In this document: positions 26,719 through 34,103 of the stretch, one piece after another
Position numbering within the stretch: position 1 is the first letter of the stretch
Layout: every line of letters begins with the position of its first letter
DNA from: an uncultured Bacteroidales bacterium
Lineage (GTDB): Bacteria; Bacteroidota; Bacteroidia; Bacteroidales; F082
Assembly: GCA_937896895.1 (NCBI GenBank)
Contig: CALBNV010000107.1
Span: 1-49,126, forward strand
Length of the DNA stretch: 49,126 nucleotides
Reading direction: 5' to 3'
Notes under the pieces: model-generated
The model's input: only the letters and a program-made list of their open reading frames with translations
Told to the model about the DNA's origin: nothing
Databases searched by the model: none
Position numbers and translations under genes: made by a program

Positions 26719-27576
26719 CTATTTCTCCAGCAAGTCCTTGGCCATTCCGAGGAACATCAAGGCGATGGCGTTGAAGTCGAGGTTGAGGTCTTTGCTGAGT
26801 CCGACTCTGTCTTTGAAAATCGCGACGTTATACCATTGCAGGCACTGGAAGGCGCGGTGGAAGCAGAGACGGCGGAGCTCGTCTTCTGTCGGCTTGTGTC
26901 CGACGTAAGCCTCCAATAACGAGAGGGCCTTGTCGAAGCCGGCGTTGCCGTAGCAGGCGATGTCGTAGAACGGGTCGTTCATTCCGGCAAACTCCCAGTC
27001 GAGAACATAGAATCTGTCTTTCCCGATGACAAGGTTCGTCGGCTGGTAATCGCAGTGGCACGGCACCATTTTCACCTTTTTATATTCCTTGTGCATCTCG
27101 TCGAGTTTGTGACGGAGGTCGAGATATTCCTGCGGATGCGTGAAGCCGTTCTCGCGGCAGAAACGCTCGTCGTCGTCGAGGCGGCCGAAAGCGTTGTAGT
27201 CGGAGAATTTCAGGTCGCTGCCATGAAGTTTCTTCAGCGCCTTCACCGACATCTCGTTGTAAGAAACGACATCGGTCGTTGACATTATCGTGCCATCGAC
27301 GTATTTCGCGAGCTTCTCGCCCGACTGGATTTCGATATAAACCGTCTCGTTGTTAAGTCCGAGGCGTTCCACTTCGCGGATGTTTGCATATTCCTCATCG
27401 CGGTTCACGAATTTCTCGGCGAACTTGCCAGGCACGCGGTATGTATATTTTTCACCCTGACATTCAACGACATACGTATAATTACTCATTCCACCTTCGA
27501 GGCGTTTCACGATTTTGGCGTCTGTTGCATGCAGCAAGGCGTTGACTCTTCTCAAGATATAAAGTTCTATTTCCAT
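26719..27576 (-). CDS. choline/ethanolamine kinase-like phosphotransferase (LicA type)
   Basis: A 285-residue protein of the aminoglycoside phosphotransferase/choline kinase fold. The glycine loop region is GGMSNYTYVVECQGEKYTYR (28-47). The Brenner motif HCDYQPTN (174-181) gives the catalytic D176, and the metal site is D193 in VLDWEFAGMNDPFYDIA. The WEFAG-NDP-YD-A form is typical of choline kinases and LicA. The likely reaction is ATP-dependent phosphorylation of choline or a related amino-alcohol; the true substrate is unknown. No cytidylyltransferase lies next to it. It has its own promoter and converges on the suf operon. Confidence 0.85.
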   Translation of the reverse strand: MEIELYILRRVNALLHATDAKIVKRLEGGMSNYTYVVECQGEKYTYRVPGKFAEKFVNRDEEYANIREVERLGLNNETVYIEIQSGEKLAKYVDGTIMSTTDVVSYNEMSVKALKKLHGSDLKFSDYNAFGRLDDDERFCRENGFTHPQEYLDLRHKLDEMHKEYKKVKMVPCHCDYQPTNLVIGKDRFYVLDWEFAGMNDPFYDIACYGNAGFDKALSLLEAYVGHKPTEDELRRLCFHRAFQCLQWYNVAIFKDRVGLSKDLNLDFNAIALMFLGMAKDLLEK

Positions 27577-27595
27577 CTCCTTAAAATTTAGCGTG

Positions 27596-27603
27596 CAAAA
27601 ATA
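27596..27603 (-). promoter_or_regulatory. -7 box TATTTTTG of the choline kinase-like gene
   Basis: TAnnTTTG match on the minus strand, 19 bp before the ATG at 27576. Confidence 0.55.
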
Positions 27604-27627
27604 CTAATAATTTTAATAAAAAAAATG

Positions 27628-27657
27628 TTTGGCATTATCAAAAATTTTGTATTTTTG
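27628..27657 (+). promoter_or_regulatory. complete promoter of the tRNA-Ala gene
   Basis: TTTG at 27628-27631 and TATTTTTG at 27650-27657 are separated by 18 bp, close to the Bacteroidota -33/-7 spacing. Transcription would start just before the tRNA at 27673. Confidence 0.65.
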
Positions 27658-27672
27658 CCGCGTGAAAAAAGC

Positions 27673-27745
27673 GGGGGTTTAGCTCATCTGGTAGAGCGTA
27701 AGGTTCGCAATCTTAAGGTGGCCGGTTCGAGTCCGGTAACCTCCA
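27673..27745 (+). tRNA. tRNA-Ala (anticodon CGC)
   Basis: A 73-nt cloverleaf fits fully. The acceptor arms are GGGGGTT and AACCTCC, with the G3-U70 pair that marks alanine tRNAs and A73 as discriminator. The D stem is GCTC/GAGC. The anticodon stem TAAGG/TCTTA encloses the loop TTCGCAA (anticodon CGC, reading GCG codons). The T stem GCCGG/CCGGT encloses TTCGAGT. CCA is not encoded. Confidence 0.93.
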
Positions 27746-27765
27746 CAAACACTGATAATCAATAA

Positions 27766-27799
27766 TTTGCGTCGGGTTTTTTTGAAAAACCGGCGCAAA
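27766..27799 (+). terminator. terminator hairpin after tRNA-Ala
   Basis: TTTGCGTCGG...TTTTT pairs with AAAAACCGGCGCAAA, giving about 15 bp with one bulged G and a TTG loop. It lies 20 bp after the tRNA and is followed by TTTTG. Confidence 0.8.
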
Positions 27800-27870
27800 T
27801 TTTGTGTTTGAACATTAACGATGTTTTTGCAAAGTTTTTCAGGCGGAACGGACGAAAAAGGAGAAAAAAA

Positions 27871-27996
27871 ATGTCATTAAACTATCTTCCCGCAGTTTTA
27901 AAGAACAACAAGCACGGCTGGCAAATCGAATACCACGCCTTGAACCCGGTGATTAGAAAAGGTTTACTCTCCAATCTCCAACCGTTCCTCTTTTAA
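27871..27996 (+). pseudogene. N-terminal stump of a tyrosine integrase next to tRNA-Ala
   Basis: The ATG at 27871 has a strong AAGGAG ribosome-binding site. The frame reads MSLNYLPAVLKNNKHGWQIE, then YHALNPVIRKG, before running into unrelated LLSNLQPFLF and a stop within an intergenic repeat array. LPAxLKxNKxGWxIEYxxLNP is the recognisable start of the arm-binding domain of Bacteroidales phage and integrative-element integrases. The remaining 350 or so residues are missing. Its position 125 bp from a tRNA 3' end supports an old integration event. The family call rests on about 30 residues. Confidence 0.55.
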
Positions 27997-28020
27997 CTTT
28001 ACTCTTTACTCTTTTAACAA
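27973..28020 (-). repeat. TTAAAAGAGTAAAGAGT repeat after the dCMP deaminase stop
   Basis: On the minus strand it reads TTAAAAGAGTAAAGAGTAAA and then GTTAAAAGAGG, starting 4 bp after the stop codon of the deaminase fusion gene. It overlaps the end of the integrase stump. Confidence 0.75.
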
Positions 28021-28024
28021 AGAA

Positions 28025-29062
28025 TCACTGTCTCTCGTACTTCTGCACCTCTTCGGAGAAATATTCGAGCTTGACGCCGGCGGTGCGAAGCATCTCCTCC
28101 GACTCGGCTCCGTCGTGGTATTTGCGTTGGCACACCACGCGCACTATCCCGCAGTTGATGATGAGCATGGCGCATGTGCGGCACGGTGTCATCCTGCAAT
28201 AGAGCGTGCTGCCTTCGAGGGCTATGCCGCGACGGGCCGCCTGCGCGATGGCGTTCTGCTCGGCGTGGACAGTGCGCACGCAGTGCTCGGTGATGCGTCC
28301 GTCTTCATGTATCATCTTTCTGAACAGATGCCCGACCTCATCGCAATGCGGCAGTCCTGTGGGCGAGCCGACGTATCCTGTGACAAGAATCTGACGGTCT
28401 TTCACGATGACGCATCCGCTGCGTCCGCGGTCGCATGTGGCACGTTCGGCGACGGTGTCGGCCATGTTCATGAAATACTCGTCCCACGACGGACGCTTGT
28501 ATTTTCTGCTATCTATATCCTGAAGCACCTTCTCCACCTCATGGCCGAGGTCTTCTATACTGCCGTTGTTCTGCAGGACATAGTCGGCCTGGCGGATGCA
28601 TTCGGCGAGGTTCTGTTTGTTCGGGTCGTCGGATGTCATCTCGCGTTCCTCGTTGGCGACGAATGTCTCGAAGCTCACCGAGTCTGTCTCCGACTTGCGT
28701 TCAGTGATGCGCTCGTAACGTGTCCTGCGGTCGGCATCGACGGCGAAGAGGTGGAAGTTGCCCTTGGCGCGGAGTGCCGTTATCTCGCCAGGTGTGCGCA
28801 CGCTCTCGATGACAGCGTCCTTGCCGGCCGAATATGCGCGGTCGTACAGTTGTTCTACGATATAACTCGGCGAGTGTTTCGCGCGTAAATCATTGGCTGT
28901 CAAAGTCAACGTATCACGGTTTACCTCCAACCCGCGGCGTTTTATCTCTTCCGCGATGAAGGCACGCACCGAATAATGCACGTAGCCTTTCTTTCCAATC
29001 AGATACTCAACGATGGTGCCTTTCCCCGCACCCAATGTTCCTGTTATACCTATTATATTCAT
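28025..29062 (-). CDS. P-loop kinase/dCMP deaminase fusion protein
   Basis: Two domains are fused. Residues 1-185 are a P-loop nucleotide kinase-like domain of the dephospho-CoA kinase/archaeal adenylate kinase type, with Walker A GTLGAGKGT (8-16) and DLRAKHSPSYIVEQL (58-72). Residues 190-345 are a zinc cytidine/dCMP deaminase domain: ERATCDRGRSGCVIVKDR, the zinc and catalytic HAE at 266-268, and PCRTC at 293-297. The expected reaction is dCMP to dUMP for dTMP synthesis; the kinase part may phosphorylate or sense a nucleotide. The start is put at ATG 29062, since GGAGG lies 7 bp before it; a more upstream ATG at 29080 would place that site inside the gene. Fungal dCMP deaminases have a comparable N-terminal domain. 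Confidence 0.83.
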   Translation of the reverse strand: MNIIGITGTLGAGKGTIVEYLIGKKGYVHYSVRAFIAEEIKRRGLEVNRDTLTLTANDLRAKHSPSYIVEQLYDRAYSAGKDAVIESVRTPGEITALRAKGNFHLFAVDADRRTRYERITERKSETDSVSFETFVANEEREMTSDDPNKQNLAECIRQADYVLQNNGSIEDLGHEVEKVLQDIDSRKYKRPSWDEYFMNMADTVAERATCDRGRSGCVIVKDRQILVTGYVGSPTGLPHCDEVGHLFRKMIHEDGRITEHCVRTVHAEQNAIAQAARRGIALEGSTLYCRMTPCRTCAMLIINCGIVRVVCQRKYHDGAESEEMLRTAGVKLEYFSEEVQKYERQ

Positions 29063-29109
29063 ATCATTACCTCCGCGCATATACCGGCTGCGCCTACATG
29101 TACCCTATT

Positions 29110-29144
29110 ATTTAAAAAGCACCTTTATCTTTTAAATTTTAACT
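29110..29144 (-). repeat. TTAGAGTTAAAAGAT repeat after the LOG gene
   Basis: On the minus strand GTTAGAGTTAAAAGATTAGA and GTTAAAATTTAAAAGAT follow the stop region of the LOG-family gene in the sense direction. Confidence 0.65.
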
Positions 29145-29747
29145 CTAATCTTTTAACTCTAACCTCTCCTCCTTTATGTCTTTGATCCACTTGTCGATCT
29201 TCACCGGTTTGTATTCTTTCATTTTTCCAAAAAGAACGGCAGGGTCATCACTGACAATCAGGTTGTTATAATGGTCTTGGCGGATGAAGCCGTCGCGCAC
29301 GCCGCGGTCGATCCACTGCACGAGGCCGTCGTAGTAGCCGAGGGTGTTGTAGAGCGCCATCGGCTTCTCCATGAGGTGAAGCTGGTCGGCGACCACCACT
29401 TCCGAGAACTCGTCAAGGGTGCCGAAGCCGCCCGCCAGCGCGATGAAAGCATCTGATTCCCTCAACAATATCTCCTTGCGTTCGGCCATCGTCGCCGTCG
29501 GAATCATCTCGGTGATGCCAGGATGTCCGATCTCATGGTCAAGCAGAAAATCGGGCATCACGCCGACGACCTTACAGCCGCGTTCGAGCATCCTGTCGGC
29601 GATGACTTTCATGATGCCGACATTGCCGCCACCGTAATACAGAACGCATTCATTATCAGCGAGAACGTCAGCGAGCCGCCGTGCCGCCTCAGCGTAACGC
29701 CGGTCGAAACCCATGCTGCTCCCGCAGAAAACACATATATTTTTCAT
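29145..29747 (-). CDS. LOG-family nucleoside monophosphate phosphoribohydrolase
   Basis: A 200-residue Rossmann-fold protein of the LOG/TIGR00730 family, which cleaves the N-glycosidic bond of AMP or cytokinin-type nucleotides. Diagnostic blocks are CVFCGSS (5-11), YYGGGNVGIMK (37-47), MAERK (87-91) and AGGFGTLDE (105-113), the last one matching the PGGxGTxxE motif with the catalytic Glu. The start is ATG 29747; the codon two positions earlier is TTG and lies close to the presumed transcription start. Its true substrate in Bacteroidota is not known; many such proteins act on AMP. Confidence 0.88.
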   Translation of the reverse strand: MKNICVFCGSSMGFDRRYAEAARRLADVLADNECVLYYGGGNVGIMKVIADRMLERGCKVVGVMPDFLLDHEIGHPGITEMIPTATMAERKEILLRESDAFIALAGGFGTLDEFSEVVVADQLHLMEKPMALYNTLGYYDGLVQWIDRGVRDGFIRQDHYNNLIVSDDPAVLFGKMKEYKPVKIDKWIKDIKEERLELKD

Positions 29748-29761
29748 TCGCAAAATTTTTG

Positions 29762-29769
29762 CAAAAATA
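29762..29769 (-). promoter_or_regulatory. -7 box TATTTTTG of the LOG gene
   Basis: TAnnTTTG match on the minus strand, 14 bp before the ATG at 29747, so the leader would be only a few nucleotides long. Confidence 0.5.
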
Positions 29770-29816
29770 ATGTTTTTTTCATATTCGGCACATTATCGCG
29801 TTTTCAAAAAAATAAT

Positions 29817-29824
29817 TATTTTTG
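29817..29824 (+). promoter_or_regulatory. -7 box TATTTTTG of murF-alr
   Basis: TAnnTTTG match that ends only 4 bp before the murF-alr ATG. If it is used, the transcript would start at or within a base or two of the ATG (leaderless). Confidence 0.45.
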
Positions 29825-29828
29825 CGCC

Positions 29829-32300
29829 ATGCAAAAAAACGAATACACGACAGAAGAAATCGCCCAGATTATTGATGGCGAAATAATTGGCAATCAACAC
29901 AATAACATCGTCATAAAGAACATTCTCTTTGACAGCAGGCTGTTGGTGGAGCCAGACAACACGATGTTTTTCGCACTTCCGAGCGATAGAAACGACGGGC
30001 ACAGATACATCGACGACTTATATAACAAAGGTGTACGTGCATTCGTGGTCAGCCATTCTGTCACGGCAAACGATGATGCCGTCTGTATCAAAGTCAAAGA
30101 CTCTTTGACGGCGTTGCAGCGGCTCGCTGCGCATCATCGCGGACGGTTCGACATTCCCGTCATCGGAATCACGGGCAGCAACGGCAAGACCATCGTGAAG
30201 GAATGGCTTTACCAGATCCTGTCGCCCACGTTTTCGGTAGTCCGCAGCCCGAAGAGCTACAACTCGCAGATCGGCGTGCCGCTGTCGGTGTGGCAGATCG
30301 ACGGCAGCCACGAAGTCGGAATCTTTGAGGCGGGCATCTCGCGTCTTGGCGAGATGAGAAACCTCCAGGAGATAATCAGGCCGACGATAGGTATCTTCAC
30401 CAACATCGGGCCGGCGCACGGGAAGAACTTCGAGAGCATCGAGCAGAAAATCAACGAGAAACTGAAGCTGTTCGGCGGGAATCTCAAACTCTGCGTCTTC
30501 TGCGCCGACCTGCATGAAGTCGCCGACGCGATAAGAAACGCCGGCATCAACGCGTTCTCGTGGAGCAAGACCGACAAGAACGCCGACCTTTACATTAAAG
30601 ATATTTCACGAAACGGAGACACGGTAATCCGCGCGGTTTACAAAGGGAAAGAGACCGAGACCGTCATCCCGTTCATCGATGACGCCTCCGTTGAAAACGC
30701 GATTCATTGCTGGTGCATCGCGTTGATTTTCAACCTTCCGGAAAACATCATCAAAGAACGCATGTCGCATCTTGAAAGCGTGGAGATGCGAATGGAGCTG
30801 AAAGCCGGCATCAACAACTGCCTCGTCATCAACGATGCCTACAACAACGACCGCAACGCGCTCGCCATCGCCCTCGACTTCATGAACGCACAGCGACACG
30901 ACAACAAAGTGCTGATTCTCTCCGACATCATGCAAAGCGAACTGAAAGAGGATGAGTTGTATCCATATATAGCGCAACTCGTTGAAAACAAAGGTGTTGA
31001 TATGCTGATAGGCATCGGGGAAAAGATTTCCAAATATAAATCGTACATAAAAATCAAGAGCTGTTTTTATGATTCAACAAATGATTTCTTGGCAAACCAC
31101 CCGATGCAATCGTTTGAAAACCAGATAATTCTGCTCAAAGGCGCAAGAAACTTCGAGTTCGAACGCATCATGAAGGTGTTGCAGAAGAAGTCGCACGAGA
31201 CGGTCCTGGAAATCAACCTCGACAACCTTGTGAAAAACCTCAACTATTATCGCGGCAAGCTGAAGAAAGAGACCAAACTGATGGCGATGGTGAAGGCCTT
31301 CGCATACGGCAGCGGCAACCACGAGGTCTCAAACGTCCTCGCTTTCCATCACGTTGATTATCTTACCGTTGCATACGCCGACGAAGGCATCGACCTGCGC
31401 AGTCAGGGCATCAGGCTGCCCATCATGGTGATGACGCCGGAGACCAACACCTTCGACAGCATCATCAAAAACGACCTTGAGCCAGACATCTACAGTTTTC
31501 GCTGCCTATCGCAGCTTGAAGAGGCTATCAATCAATTAGATATAACTTTAAAAGAGCCTGTAAAAATCCATATAAAATTAGACACGGGAATGCACCGTCT
31601 CGGCTTCCTGCCTGACGACATCGACGCGCTCATCGACAGGGTGAAGTCGAACCCGAACATCAAGATACAGAGCGTGTTCTCGCACCTCGCGACGAGCGAC
31701 ATGCCGGAGGAGAACGACTTCACGAGACAACAGATTGACACATTTGAAGTCATGAGTTCAAAGATTGTGAAAGCGTTTCCATACAAAATCATACGTCACA
31801 TCCTGAACACGGCCGGCACGACACGCTTCACTGAATATCAATACGATATGGTGAGGATCGGCATCGGTTTGTACGGTGTGGCGTCGTGCGACGAAGACCG
31901 CGGCAGGCTCCACAACGTCATCTCCTTGAAATCGACGATAAAGCAGATCAAGGAATACGAGGCCGGCGAGACGGTGGGGTACGACCGTCATGGGAAGGTC
32001 ACGAGGCCGTCGCGCATCGGGGTCATCCCGATAGGTTACGCCGACGGGCTGCGCCGCCAACTCGGCAACGGGGCCGCGTGCTTCTGGGTCAACGGCAAAC
32101 CAGCGCCTATCATCGGCAACGTCTGCATGGACCTCTGCATGATCGACGTCACCGGCATCGACTGCAAGGAAGACGACACGGCGGTGCTTTTCGACGAGAA
32201 CCACCCGATAGAGGAAATATCAAGAGCCTGCGACACAATACCTTACGAAATCATGACAGGCATCTCGCAGAGGGTGAAGAGGGTTTATGTGAAAGAATAG
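29829..32300 (+). CDS. murF-alr: bifunctional MurF ligase/alanine racemase
   Basis: An 823-residue fusion typical of Bacteroidota. The N-terminal half is MurF, which adds D-Ala-D-Ala to UDP-MurNAc-tripeptide: Rossmann domain NILFDSRLLVEPDNTMFFAL (31-50), P-loop GITGSNGKT (113-121), then GVPLSVWQ and INDAYNNDRNAL. The C-terminal half (from about residue 455) is a fold-type III PLP alanine racemase that makes D-Ala. Its PLP lysine is K489 in MAMVKAFAYGSG, with GMHRLGF and IGVIPIGYADGLRR as further family blocks. The start is ATG 29829; the open frame further upstream runs into the divergent LOG gene and has no family similarity. Here the P-loop lysine is followed by T-I-V rather than the usual T-S-T, a minor variation. 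Confidence 0.95.
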   Translation: MQKNEYTTEEIAQIIDGEIIGNQHNNIVIKNILFDSRLLVEPDNTMFFALPSDRNDGHRYIDDLYNKGVRAFVVSHSVTANDDAVCIKVKDSLTALQRLAAHHRGRFDIPVIGITGSNGKTIVKEWLYQILSPTFSVVRSPKSYNSQIGVPLSVWQIDGSHEVGIFEAGISRLGEMRNLQEIIRPTIGIFTNIGPAHGKNFESIEQKINEKLKLFGGNLKLCVFCADLHEVADAIRNAGINAFSWSKTDKNADLYIKDISRNGDTVIRAVYKGKETETVIPFIDDASVENAIHCWCIALIFNLPENIIKERMSHLESVEMRMELKAGINNCLVINDAYNNDRNALAIALDFMNAQRHDNKVLILSDIMQSELKEDELYPYIAQLVENKGVDMLIGIGEKISKYKSYIKIKSCFYDSTNDFLANHPMQSFENQIILLKGARNFEFERIMKVLQKKSHETVLEINLDNLVKNLNYYRGKLKKETKLMAMVKAFAYGSGNHEVSNVLAFHHVDYLTVAYADEGIDLRSQGIRLPIMVMTPETNTFDSIIKNDLEPDIYSFRCLSQLEEAINQLDITLKEPVKIHIKLDTGMHRLGFLPDDIDALIDRVKSNPNIKIQSVFSHLATSDMPEENDFTRQQIDTFEVMSSKIVKAFPYKIIRHILNTAGTTRFTEYQYDMVRIGIGLYGVASCDEDRGRLHNVISLKSTIKQIKEYEAGETVGYDRHGKVTRPSRIGVIPIGYADGLRRQLGNGAACFWVNGKPAPIIGNVCMDLCMIDVTGIDCKEDDTAVLFDENHPIEEISRACDTIPYEIMTGISQRVKRVYVKE

Positions 32301-32365
32301 TTAAAAGAGTAAAGTTAAAAGAGTGAAGTTAATAGAGTGAAGTTAATAGAGTGAAGTTAAAAGAG
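32299..32365 (+). repeat. 14-bp tandem repeat (4.8 copies) after murF-alr
   Basis: The unit AGTTAAAAGAGTGA, with AAAAGAG/AATAGAG variation, is repeated in exact 14-bp register. It starts inside the TAG stop codon of murF-alr. This is the cleanest member of the post-stop family. Confidence 0.9.
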
Positions 32366-32406
32366 ATTAGAAAACAAATTCATTAATTTAGAGAAGAGAC
32401 CAATTT

Positions 32407-32763
32407 ATGAAATACTCATTTGAAAGACTTATTGTATGGCAAGAGGCGAGATCTTTTGTCAAGGAAATCTACATCATACTAAATAAATTTCCAAAATTTG
32501 AACAATATGCATTATGCGATCAAATCAGAAGAGCCTCAATATCAATCCCATCTAATATCGCAGAAGGAAATTCAAGAAATTCAAACAAAGAAAAAATCCA
32601 TTATATCGAGATTGCTTACGGTTCATTGATGGAAACATACTGCCAACTGATATTGTCAAATGACTTGAATTACCTCAGCGACAATGATTTAAACACTATA
32701 AAACCAAAAATAGATTCTATAAGCAAACTCTTATCTGGACTAAAAGCCTCCTTAACCAAGTAG
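32407..32763 (+). CDS. four-helix-bundle protein (S23/23S rRNA intervening-sequence protein family)
   Basis: A 118-residue protein of the four-helix-bundle family first described in intervening sequences of 23S rRNA genes. The signature is LIVWQEARSFVKEIYIILNK (8-27) and LCDQIRRASISIPSNIAEGN (36-55), with the family's R-R-A-x-x-S-I-x-x-N-I-A-E-G. Function is unknown; the fold forms pentamers in crystal structures. The gene is clearly AT-richer than its neighbours and sits between two repeat arrays facing each other (32299-32365 and 32766-32810), which suggests acquisition as a unit. ATG 32407 is the only good start. Confidence 0.88.
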   Translation: MKYSFERLIVWQEARSFVKEIYIILNKFPKFEQYALCDQIRRASISIPSNIAEGNSRNSNKEKIHYIEIAYGSLMETYCQLILSNDLNYLSDNDLNTIKPKIDSISKLLSGLKASLTK

Positions 32764-32765
32764 AA

Positions 32766-32810
32766 TCCTCCATCTCTTTTAACTCTACTCTCTACTCTCT
32801 ACTCTCTCAA
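32766..32810 (-). repeat. AGAGAGT/AGTTAAAAGAG repeat after the EEP gene
   Basis: On the minus strand three copies of AGAGAGT are followed by AGAGTTAAAAGAGATGG, starting at the stop codon of the EEP-family gene. The array faces the 14-bp array at 32299-32365. Confidence 0.8.
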
Positions 32811-33893
32811 CTATTCCGCCTTTTTCAGCAGCACTAAATAAACCGGGAAGTGGTCGGAGTAGCCGCCGAGCCACACGCCGCCGGCGAACGAACGCCACGG
32901 GTAGCCGTTGTAGCGTCCGCCGTGCTGTTTCAGGAACTCCTTGGAATGGACCATCGGCTTCATCATCTGGTAAGTGGCGAACGGGTCGTTCTCGTCCTTG
33001 AGCAACGCCGGCGTGATGATCATCTGGTCGAGGACGCCTTTCACGTCGCGGTAGTAGTTGGTGCCTTCGCCGTTCTGGTGCATCTTCCACATCGGGTTGA
33101 AGTAGTCGCCCTCCTTCATGTCGGAGACCTTACCTTTCGCACCAAGATACTCGATGATGCTCTTGTTCGTCGGGTAATCGTTGTAGTCGCCCATCATTAT
33201 GACTTTCGCGTCGGGTTTCTCACTTAAAATGGAGTCGGTGATGTGACGGCAGATGTTTGCCGCGGCGACACGACCCGGAAGCGAGCGTTTCTCGCCGCCG
33301 TAGCGCGAAGGCCAGTGCATCACTATGAACGACATCTCCTCGTCGTCGAACATGCCCGTCACGACGAGCTGGTCGCGGGAGATGAAGTCCGGCTGTCCGG
33401 GGCAGACGAAACGGTATGACTTTGTGTTCGTTACGGTGAAATATTTCGGGTTATAGATGAGTGCCACATCGACGCCGCGGCGGTCGGGCGAGTCGTAATG
33501 AATAATCTGATAGTTGCGGTCGGCGATCTCCGGCTGTGCCACGAGGTCTTCGAGTACCTTGCGGTTCTCCATCTCCGAGAGGCCGAGGACAACGACACCA
33601 TCGGGCGACTTGATCTTCTCGTCATCGCAGGTGCCGATGGTGGAGATGGCGTATGCCATGTGATGCAGTTTCGTGGTGTATTTCTCTGTGTTCCATGCGT
33701 TTTTGCCTTCCGGGAGAAACTCCTCGTCGTTCTTGTTCGGGTCGTTGACCGTGTCAAAAAGGTTTTCGAGGTTGTAAAATCCAACGAGACCCAACTTGTA
33801 ATTCTGGACTTTGCCCTTCTCCTGCGCACAGAGCGATGTAGCCATCATCGCGGCAAGCAACGTAAAAACGATTTTCCTGAGAAACATTTCCAT
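32811..33893 (-). CDS. secreted endonuclease/exonuclease/phosphatase (EEP) family protein
   Basis: The protein has a signal peptide (FLRKIVFTLLAAMMATSLCA) and a complete EEP/DNase I-like fold: GFYNLENLFDTVNDP, GLSEMENR with the metal-binding Glu, RRGVDVALIYNP, FIVMHWPSRYGG with the catalytic His, MMGDYNDYPTN with the catalytic Asp-Asn pair, and the final GGYSDHFPVYL. It should hydrolyse phosphodiesters or phosphomonoesters in the periplasm or outside the cell. DNA, RNA, nucleotides or phospholipid head groups are possible substrates. The start is ATG 33893 (ATG 33887 is an alternative), because the promoter box at 33918-33925 excludes the more upstream TTG. It is divergent from a TonB receptor and two DUF5689 lipoprotein genes. 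Confidence 0.88.
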   Translation of the reverse strand: MEMFLRKIVFTLLAAMMATSLCAQEKGKVQNYKLGLVGFYNLENLFDTVNDPNKNDEEFLPEGKNAWNTEKYTTKLHHMAYAISTIGTCDDEKIKSPDGVVVLGLSEMENRKVLEDLVAQPEIADRNYQIIHYDSPDRRGVDVALIYNPKYFTVTNTKSYRFVCPGQPDFISRDQLVVTGMFDDEEMSFIVMHWPSRYGGEKRSLPGRVAAANICRHITDSILSEKPDAKVIMMGDYNDYPTNKSIIEYLGAKGKVSDMKEGDYFNPMWKMHQNGEGTNYYRDVKGVLDQMIITPALLKDENDPFATYQMMKPMVHSKEFLKQHGGRYNGYPWRSFAGGVWLGGYSDHFPVYLVLLKKAE

Positions 33894-33917
33894 GATTTTT
33901 CCAATAAATTTAAGGCG

Positions 33918-33925
33918 CAAAAATA
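33918..33925 (-). promoter_or_regulatory. -7 box TATTTTTG of the EEP gene
   Basis: TAnnTTTG match on the minus strand, 24 bp before ATG 33893. It decides the start choice of that gene. Confidence 0.55.
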
Positions 33926-34006
33926 ATAAATATTCAAATCAGCCCAACAGGAAATGTCACATTAATTTATTTAAAGATTTTGTCAAGCGATTTGATAATT
34001 TTCATA

Positions 34007-34014
34007 CTTTTGCA
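34007..34014 (+). promoter_or_regulatory. -7 box TACTTTTG of the TonB receptor operon
   Basis: TAnnTTTG match 89 bp before the ATG. A TTTG lies 22 bp upstream of it. The leader of about 80 nt is the longest in the window; it ends in an AT-rich stretch followed by AATCGCAAAGCGA next to the ATG. Confidence 0.5.
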
Positions 34015-34103
34015 ACTCTCTTAAGACTCACGTTTTTGAGCCTTTGGATTTTTTAATAAAATCATTAAATTTGAATTTTTAAATGTAGATAATCGCAAAG
34101 CGA

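Noticed and set aside
32299..32365. CRISPR-like array
   Set aside because: Direct 14-bp tandem copies without spacers and without cas genes.
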